7,616 nt of DNA from NCBI GenBank assembly GCA_024404655.1, contig JAKSPR010000130.1:1-7616 (forward strand), given 5' to 3'. Positions within the stretch are counted from its first letter, which is position 1. Each line of letters opens with the position of its first letter. Below are positions 1-3,968 of the stretch, one piece after another. The notes beneath the pieces were generated by a model. It was not told the origin of the DNA. It did no database searches and saw only the letters and a program-made list of their open reading frames with translations. Source of the DNA: Clostridia bacterium. GTDB lineage: Bacteria; Bacillota; Clostridia; Oscillospirales; CAG-272. A program made the translations under genes and the position numbers.

Positions 1-613
1 CGATGACGGTTGCGGTTGCCGCACCCTTGGGACCGATGGCCGGAAGGCCGAAATAACCGGAAATGAAGACCGGGTCAAGGACGATATTGCAGACTGCACC
101 CAGACCCTGGGTAAACATGGTCAGAAGCGTCCGTCCCGTCGCCTGCATATAGCGTTCAAAGAGGATTTCGCCGAAAATACCGAAGGAGAAACAGCAGCAG
201 ATGGTCAGATACTCCGTGCCGTACTCAATGATCGCCGGGGTCTTGGTCTGGAAGGAAATGAACCAGTGGGAGCCGAACAGACCGAACAGTAAAAACAATA
301 AATAGGAGCAGGCGGAGAGAAGAAGACCGTTGCCCGCAGAGCGGTTCGCCCGCGCGTAGTTCTTTTCACCGAGAGACTTGGAGAGCAGCGCATTGACGCC
401 GACGCCGACACCGGTCGCGAAGCCGATCATCAGATTTTGCGCCGGGAACGCATAGGAGACCGCCGCCAGCGCGTCCTCGCTGAACCGGGAGATATAAATA
501 CTGTCAATAACGTTATAGCATGCCTGGACCAGCATGGAAATGATCATGGGCAGAGACATGGTGAAAACCAGCTTGCCCATGGGCATATAGCCCATTTTAT
601 TTTCTTTCTGCAT
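1..613 (-). CDS. MATE family efflux transporter, N-terminal part (truncated by window edge)
   Basis: This is a cytoplasmic-membrane antiporter of the multidrug and toxic compound extrusion family. Known members export cationic drugs, dyes or metabolites using a Na+ or H+ gradient; the substrate here cannot be told. The 204 visible codons give a short basic N-terminus, then the first helix (around LVFTMSLPMIISMLVQACYN) followed by VIDSIYISRF. Next comes SEDALAAVSYAFPAQN, the glycine-rich GFATGVGVGVNALLSKSLGEK typical of the second and third MATE helices, and NIVLDPVFISGYFGLPAIGPKGAATAT at the window edge. A full MATE protein is about 450 residues, so a little under half is seen. The start at 613 is set by AAAGGA five bases upstream of ATG. 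A strong promoter lies about 75 bases upstream and no gene is co-transcribed upstream. There is no frameshift in the visible part. The family call is firm, while the subfamily is open. Confidence 0.93.
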   Translation of the reverse strand, partial: MQKENKMGYMPMGKLVFTMSLPMIISMLVQACYNVIDSIYISRFSEDALAAVSYAFPAQNLMIGFATGVGVGVNALLSKSLGEKNYARANRSAGNGLLLSACSYLLFLLFGLFGSHWFISFQTKTPAIIEYGTEYLTICCCFSFGIFGEILFERYMQATGRTLLTMFTQGLGAVCNIVLDPVFISGYFGLPAIGPKGAATATVI

Positions 614-680
614 AGGAATCCTTTCATAAAACCGCCCGGAATCCCGGGCAAAGACAGACAGCGGAAAAACCGCAGCAAAC
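614..680 (-). other. 5' leader of the MATE gene with two short hairpins
   Basis: The predicted transcript starts near 680 and has a leader of about 67 bases. It holds GCGG-TTTTT-CCGC (661-673) and GCCCGG-GATT-CCGGGC (634-649), the second followed by GGTTTTA and then the AAAGGA ribosome binding site. The second hairpin is terminator-like but has only four U residues, so it may be a weak attenuator or simply a structured leader. No known riboswitch class was recognised. Hairpins are seen directly and any function is inferred. Confidence 0.4.
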
Positions 681-686
681 GACTAT

Positions 687-715
687 ATTATACTGCATTT
701 TCCCTGTTTTGTAAA
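687..715 (-). promoter_or_regulatory. Sigma-A promoter of the MATE gene
   Basis: Read on the minus strand, TTTACA (710-715) is followed by a 17-base spacer and a perfect TATAAT (687-692). This predicts transcription starting near 680, about 67 bases before the MATE start codon. It lies downstream of the terminator of the YczE-like gene, so the MATE gene is probably transcribed by itself. Confidence 0.85.
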
Positions 716-725
716 TCGGCGGGTT

Positions 726-739
726 CCATAAAATTATGG
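726..739. promoter_or_regulatory. Candidate operator dyad upstream of the MATE promoter
   Basis: CCATAA and TTATGG form a 6-bp inverted repeat around a 2-bp centre. The centre is at about -52 relative to the predicted MATE transcription start, just upstream of the -35 box, a usual place for an activator. Only one copy is seen and no regulator gene is in the window, so this is a weak inference from symmetry and position. Confidence 0.3.
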
Positions 740-772
740 GTAGATATGGGGCAGAAATTGGAGCGACAGCGA

Positions 773-811
773 AGATAAAAAGAGTATGAAACAGCACGTC
801 TCATACTCTTT
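773..811 (-). terminator. Intrinsic terminator of the YczE-like gene
   Basis: An 11-bp perfect stem (779-789 with 801-811) starts ten bases after the stop codon of the YczE-like gene. On the minus strand the stem runs into TTTTATCTT, a usable U-tract, whereas the plus-strand side lacks one. The 11-base loop can form two further pairs (AC with GT). It separates the membrane protein gene from the MATE promoter. Confidence 0.75.
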
Positions 812-820
812 CAGTCAATA

Positions 821-1501
821 TCAGAAATACTTCCGAAGCGGGAACCGATCTGCAAACGAGAAATGCGCCTCCAGAAATTTTGCACACAGGCTGATGATGA
901 AACCGTTGATAAGCGCACAGAAGACCGTTCCCAGCTTGACGCCCTCGAAGTGCAGGAAACCGAAGAAGAGGAACGAGAGCAGAACACTCACAAGACAGCT
1001 GACGATATCATACCCGGTCTTGAATTTGTGAATGTCGGTCTTGGTTTTTGCGGAGACTTCCTTGACGAACAGCTCATACGCCTCCGGCGCGATGTAGGTA
1101 TGGAATAACAGCGAAACCCCGAGGGAGCAAAGCAGCATCCCGGCAAAGTAGAATACGACCCGCAGCACCATTCCTCCGCCCGGCAGAAGTCCGATCAATG
1201 CCATGCAGCCGTCCAGCGTGAAGCCGTAAATGACCGCCGTGACAAAGGAAAACAGATAGGTCAGCCGCGCCTGCCGCAAGACAATCATCATGGCAAGGAG
1301 CAGTACCGCCTGAAAGGTGTATTCTGCCATGCCGAAAGAGAAGAACGGCAGAAACTGTGAGATTTTCAGATGCAGGATATAGGCCGGAGCGACGACCATG
1401 GACATGCCGAAATCCGCCCGCTCCATCAGTGCTGTGCCGAGTGCGAGGATGAGGAGCCCCAGAATATAGGCAAGCTCCGCATAGAATGTACGTTTTTTCA
1501 T
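821..1501 (-). CDS. YczE/YitT-like integral membrane protein (DUF6198-type)
   Basis: The 226-residue protein is hydrophobic with about six or seven membrane segments, roughly residues 9-27, 30-46, 58-76, 80-98, 112-134, 165-183 and 189-209. It opens with a YczE-like pattern (GLLILALGTALMERADFGMS). The C-terminal half has PEAYELFVKEVS, then KFKTGYDIVSCLVS and GVKLGTVFCALINGFIISL, which resemble the end of YczE/YitT family members. Those proteins are of about this size and their substrates are unknown. The start at 1501 is chosen because AAAGGA lies six bases upstream and because the gene's own promoter lies at 1586-1614. The frame stays open further upstream to 1858, but that part would cover the promoter and overlap the oxidoreductase gene. 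The gene is divergent from the FAD oxidoreductase and shares its control region, so a linked role is possible. Family assignment is by sequence memory and moderately firm. Confidence 0.82.
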   Translation of the reverse strand: MKKRTFYAELAYILGLLILALGTALMERADFGMSMVVAPAYILHLKISQFLPFFSFGMAEYTFQAVLLLAMMIVLRQARLTYLFSFVTAVIYGFTLDGCMALIGLLPGGGMVLRVVFYFAGMLLCSLGVSLLFHTYIAPEAYELFVKEVSAKTKTDIHKFKTGYDIVSCLVSVLLSFLFFGFLHFEGVKLGTVFCALINGFIISLCAKFLEAHFSFADRFPLRKYF

Positions 1502-1510
1502 GGAAAATCC

Positions 1511-1530
1511 TTTCTTTTGGTTTCTTTTGA
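1511..1530 (-). repeat. Tandem 10-base repeat next to the ribosome binding site
   Basis: Two adjacent copies (1511-1520 and 1521-1530) differ at one position. In the message they read TCAAAAGAAA CCAAAAGAAA, directly before GGA of the Shine-Dalgarno of the YczE-like gene. This unpaired A-rich stretch may help translation or bind an RNA-binding protein, or it may be chance in an A-rich leader. Confidence 0.45.
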
Positions 1531-1533
1531 CGC

Positions 1534-1576
1534 AAAAAAAGAGCCCGCCGTGTTTGATATAGAAACACGGAAAGCT
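1534..1576 (-). terminator. Leader hairpin with U7 tract (possible attenuator) ahead of the YczE-like gene
   Basis: In the minus-strand transcript CCGTGTTT (1570-1563) pairs perfectly with AAACACGG (1555-1548) around a seven-base loop. The stem is extended past one mismatch by AGCTT with GGGCT, counting two G-U pairs. After one C comes an uninterrupted run of seven U residues (1540-1534). The predicted transcription start is near 1579, so the hairpin forms at the very 5' end and the U-tract ends about 46 bases in, still 33 bases before the start codon. This is intrinsic-terminator architecture inside a leader. It may be an attenuator or a 5' stabilising hairpin. No known riboswitch was recognised. 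Confidence 0.6.
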
Positions 1577-1585
1577 GATGGGATC

Positions 1586-1614
1586 ATTATACCGCAAAAA
1601 TACGGTTTTGTCAA
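1586..1614 (-). promoter_or_regulatory. Perfect consensus sigma-A promoter of the YczE-like gene
   Basis: On the minus strand TTGACA (1609-1614), a 17-base spacer and TATAAT (1586-1591) match consensus at every position. The predicted start is near 1579. An imperfect dyad, ACCG (1591-1594) with CGGT (1603-1606), lies inside the spacer and could be a repressor site. A promoter this strong would usually need control, which fits the leader hairpin and the boxes just upstream. Confidence 0.9.
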
Positions 1615-1621
1615 GAGCGGA

Positions 1622-1663
1622 AACCGGTTGATTTCCGGAAACCCGTTCGTTCGTTTCCGGAAA
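1622..1663. promoter_or_regulatory. Phased CCGG palindrome array between the divergent promoters
   Basis: Two identical 10-base palindromes, TTTCCGGAAA, lie at 1632-1641 and 1654-1663 with centres 22 bp apart, and an AACCGGTT palindrome lies at 1622-1629, 11 bp from the first. All are on the same helical face. The midpoint of the two identical boxes falls at the middle of the 64 bp between the two -35 elements, so each box is about 56-57 bp upstream of its own predicted start. This suggests a dimeric regulator acting on both genes. No regulator is encoded in the window, so its family is unknown. Confidence 0.6.
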
Positions 1664-1678
1664 AAACCGTGCATCCCA

Positions 1679-1707
1679 TTGAAATTTGTGTGCGTTCATG
1701 GTATAAT
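1679..1707 (+). promoter_or_regulatory. Sigma-A promoter (extended -10) of the FAD oxidoreductase unit
   Basis: TTGAAA (1679-1684) is followed by a 17-base spacer and a perfect TATAAT (1702-1707). TGG just before the -10 box gives the extended -10 pattern TGnTATAAT. The predicted start is near 1714, leaving a leader of about 39 bases before ATG at 1753. It should drive both the oxidoreductase and rsmJ. Confidence 0.87.
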
Positions 1708-1752
1708 GGAGCCACATATATCCGATTCTCTCCGAAAGCGAGGATATCATAC

Positions 1753-3138
1753 ATGAATTCCTATTCCTATTCCGTCCCGGCTGACGTCCGTACCCATGCA
1801 GAAATTGTCGTCTGCGGCGGCGGTACGGCAGGTACTTTTGCCGCCATTGCCGCAGCAAGAGAGGGAAGAAAAACCGTCCTCATCGAGCGTTTCGGCGCGC
1901 TCGGCGGCACGTCCTCCATGGGGCTTGTCACTCCCACCATGTCCACCCATGTCATGGTTGACGGGGTTCTCCGTGATCCGCAGAATTCCTATCTCACAGC
2001 GGAACTGGACAAACGCTGTGCAGAGGCCGGAGCCGGAACCATCAGCCGCACGACACGCTATCATGACCCGCTGCTCCTGCGCGGGGTGCTTGAACAGATG
2101 GCGATGGAAGCCGGAGTGGAGATCATGCTGTATACCACTGTTCTCGACGCAGTGAAGGACGGCAATCGCGTGAAAGCGGTGATCATCGCGGACAAGGAGG
2201 GCGTTCACACCGTGGAGGGTGATATCTTCATTGACGCCAGCGGCGACGGCGATCTCTCCGTCATGGCGGGAGCGCAGTATACCGCCGGAAACCCGAAAAC
2301 GGGGAAGAATCAGCCCATTTCTCTGCGCTATTCCGTTGGCGGCGTGGATATGCAGGCCTTTGCGTCCACCGTCACGGACGGCAGTATTTATCTTATGGAC
2401 GGCGGCGTCGCCTATGCCCACTGCACCGTGCAGGACGGCTCCCGGCAGGTCGAGCAGATCATGAAGCGGGCAAAGGACGCGGGGGACCTCACACCGGAGG
2501 ATCTTGCCTACTGGCAGGTCTTCGGTCTTGCCAGCCGCCCGGACACCCTCTGCTGCAACTGTCCGGAGATTTTTGAGCATGTGGACGGAACGAAAGCATA
2601 CGATCTGACCCATGCGCAGCTCATGGGAAAACAGGCGGTCATGCGGCAGCTTGCCTTTTATAAAAAGTATTTCTGCGGCTTTGAGCATGCTTATGTTTCG
2701 GAGATCGCCCCCATGGTCGGCGTCCGGGAATCAAGGGAGATCATTACGGACTACGTTCTGACCCTGCCGGAGGCTGTCGATTACGCCAAGTTCCCCGACT
2801 GCGTTGCCCAGACCAATTATCCCGTCGATATCCACGGCTTCGGGGATGAGTATTCCGACGAGCATGCAGGCAAGAAAGAAAGCGACAAGCCGTGGTTTGA
2901 AATTCCATACCGCGCTCTTGTGGTAAAGGATATTGAAAATCTTCTGGTGGCAGGCCGTCCCATCGGCGGAGACTTTTTCATTGAGGCCGCCATCCGCATC
3001 ATCCCCACCTGCCGGGCAACCGGAGAGGCCGCCGGACTTGCGGCAGCACTGGCGCTTGATCAGGGCGTGAGCATTCACGATCTCGACGGCATTTTTGTTC
3101 ACGATGCAATGATTGCCCGCGGTGCAGATTTTGTTTGA
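1753..3138 (+). CDS. FAD-dependent oxidoreductase (FAD_oxidored family)
   Basis: The predicted soluble 461-residue flavoprotein has a Rossmann FAD site near the N-terminus: IVVCGGGTAG (residues 18-27, GxGxxG) followed by VLIERFGALGG, with Glu45 placed to bind the FAD ribose. A middle motif, DIFIDASGDGDL (157-168), and a C-terminal second FAD motif, NLLVAGRPIGG with IPTCRATGEAAG (396-428), complete the pattern of the PF12831-type family. There are no membrane segments or signal peptide. A cysteine cluster, CCNC (267-270), lies in the middle domain and could be redox-active or bind a metal, but this is unproven. Members are often annotated only as oxidoreductases and the substrate is not known. 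The start at 1753 has GAGGA upstream and lies after the promoter; an in-frame ATG at 1669 lies before the -35 box and cannot be in the message. It is the first gene of a two-gene unit with rsmJ. Confidence 0.93.
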   Translation: MNSYSYSVPADVRTHAEIVVCGGGTAGTFAAIAAAREGRKTVLIERFGALGGTSSMGLVTPTMSTHVMVDGVLRDPQNSYLTAELDKRCAEAGAGTISRTTRYHDPLLLRGVLEQMAMEAGVEIMLYTTVLDAVKDGNRVKAVIIADKEGVHTVEGDIFIDASGDGDLSVMAGAQYTAGNPKTGKNQPISLRYSVGGVDMQAFASTVTDGSIYLMDGGVAYAHCTVQDGSRQVEQIMKRAKDAGDLTPEDLAYWQVFGLASRPDTLCCNCPEIFEHVDGTKAYDLTHAQLMGKQAVMRQLAFYKKYFCGFEHAYVSEIAPMVGVRESREIITDYVLTLPEAVDYAKFPDCVAQTNYPVDIHGFGDEYSDEHAGKKESDKPWFEIPYRALVVKDIENLLVAGRPIGGDFFIEAAIRIIPTCRATGEAAGLAAALALDQGVSIHDLDGIFVHDAMIARGADFV

Positions 3139-3169
3139 GAAACGACAATGGAATGAGAGGATCATCACC

Positions 3170-3916
3170 ATGGCAGAAACGGCAAACCTGGTAGTATGTA
3201 TGGGCAAAGGTGCCCAGCGCGATGCGGCGGAAGCGCTTGCAAGACGGGTCGGCGCACCTTTATCCGACAAACCCGGAGAAGAACTGACGCTGCTGATCGA
3301 CGGCACAGGCGTGTCCCTCTGCGGCTACGGCCTTACCTATCGCGGGGATTTTGAAGAATCCATGCTCCACCGCGTCACAAACGGACGGCTGGATCATGAA
3401 ATGCTGGTCCACGTCGCCAAAACCAAAGACGAACGTCCGAAGGCTGTGGATGCTACCGCCGGGATGGGAGAGGATTCGTTTCTCCTTGCCGCCTGCGGTT
3501 ATGAGGTCACCCTGTATGAGCAGAATCCCGTGATCGCGGCACTCCTGAAAGACGCGCTCCGCCGGGCAAAAAAGCACCCGGTTCTCGGTCCCATCGTCGG
3601 GCGGATGCACCTTGTGGAGGGCAACAGCATTGAGTTCATGCCGGCCCAGAACAGCGCGCCGGATGTGATCTATCTCGACCCCATGTTCCCCGCCCGTCAG
3701 AAATCCGGGCTTATCAATAAAAAATTGCAGCTCATTCAGAAATTGGAGCATCCCTGTGTGGAGGAAGAAGCACTGTTTGAAGCGGCGCTCCGCACACAGC
3801 CTAAAAAACTCATCATCAAGCGTCCCTTAAAAGGCGTCAACCTCGCCGACCGCACGCCGGATTATTCCGTCAAAGGAAAAGCGATCCGGTATGATGTGAT
3901 CATACTGGAAAAATAA
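3170..3916 (+). CDS. rsmJ: 16S rRNA (guanine(1516)-N2)-methyltransferase RsmJ
   Basis: This SAM-dependent methyltransferase would transfer a methyl group to N2 of G1516 (E. coli numbering) of 16S rRNA, in the small subunit. The 248-residue length matches E. coli RsmJ (about 250). The order of motifs is as in RsmJ: LVVCMGKGAQ and the short N-terminal domain, then the SAM-binding VDATAGMGEDSFLLAACGYE, then LYEQNPVIAALLKDAL, then the catalytic-loop DPMFPARQKSG, and a C-terminal KKLIIKRPLKG with KGKAIRYDVI. The start at 3170 is preceded by GAGAGG nine bases upstream. An earlier in-frame ATG at 3113 would overlap the oxidoreductase and lacks that site. It follows the oxidoreductase by 31 bases with no terminator between, so the two are probably co-transcribed although their functions appear unrelated. 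The assignment rests on strong motif similarity; another RNA substrate is possible. Confidence 0.9.
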   Translation: MAETANLVVCMGKGAQRDAAEALARRVGAPLSDKPGEELTLLIDGTGVSLCGYGLTYRGDFEESMLHRVTNGRLDHEMLVHVAKTKDERPKAVDATAGMGEDSFLLAACGYEVTLYEQNPVIAALLKDALRRAKKHPVLGPIVGRMHLVEGNSIEFMPAQNSAPDVIYLDPMFPARQKSGLINKKLQLIQKLEHPCVEEEALFEAALRTQPKKLIIKRPLKGVNLADRTPDYSVKGKAIRYDVIILEK

Positions 3917-3953
3917 AAAGTGGAGCTTCCGCATGGATTTTTGCGGAAGCTCC
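3910..3953. terminator. Shared terminator between convergent units
   Basis: GGAGCTTCCGCA (3922-3933) pairs perfectly with TGCGGAAGCTCC (3942-3953) around an eight-base loop. On the minus strand the stem is followed by ACTTTTTATTTTT, a strong U-tract that ends the beta-helix transcript. On the plus strand it is followed only by GTATTTCTGC, so it is probably a weaker terminator for rsmJ, though the long stem may still serve both. Confidence 0.85.
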
Positions 3954-3968
3954 GTATTTCTGCAATTT

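Noticed and set aside
437..778. 113-codon plus-strand frame across the MATE start and its promoter
   Set aside because: It overlaps the well-supported MATE N-terminus and the promoter, and its translation shows no recognisable motif.
1074..1568. 164-codon minus-strand frame overlapping the YczE-like gene
   Set aside because: It is a frame-shifted shadow with Arg, His and Gly-rich sequence. The neighbouring frame has the membrane-protein pattern and the ribosome binding site.
1534..1576. A preQ1-I or other very short known riboswitch in the YczE-like leader
   Set aside because: The hairpin is followed directly by a U-tract, without the A-rich pseudoknot tail or conserved loop bases expected of preQ1-I, and I saw no match to other short classes.
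1669..1752. Longer start for the FAD oxidoreductase at 1669
   Set aside because: That ATG lies upstream of the -35 box of the promoter at 1679-1707 and has no ribosome binding site.
1502..1858. Longer start for the YczE-like protein, up to position 1858
   Set aside because: The extra 119 residues are not hydrophobic, cross the gene's own perfect promoter and overlap the divergent oxidoreductase. AAAGGA before ATG at 1501 marks the start.
1747..2688. 313-codon open frame on the minus strand opposite the FAD oxidoreductase
   Set aside because: It is the antisense shadow of a gene with clear FAD motifs. Its translation is rich in His, Arg and Cys with no family pattern and no ribosome binding site.
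3113..3169. Longer start for RsmJ at 3113
   Set aside because: It overlaps the end of the oxidoreductase gene and adds residues unlike the family N-terminus. ATG at 3170 has GAGAGG at a suitable distance.
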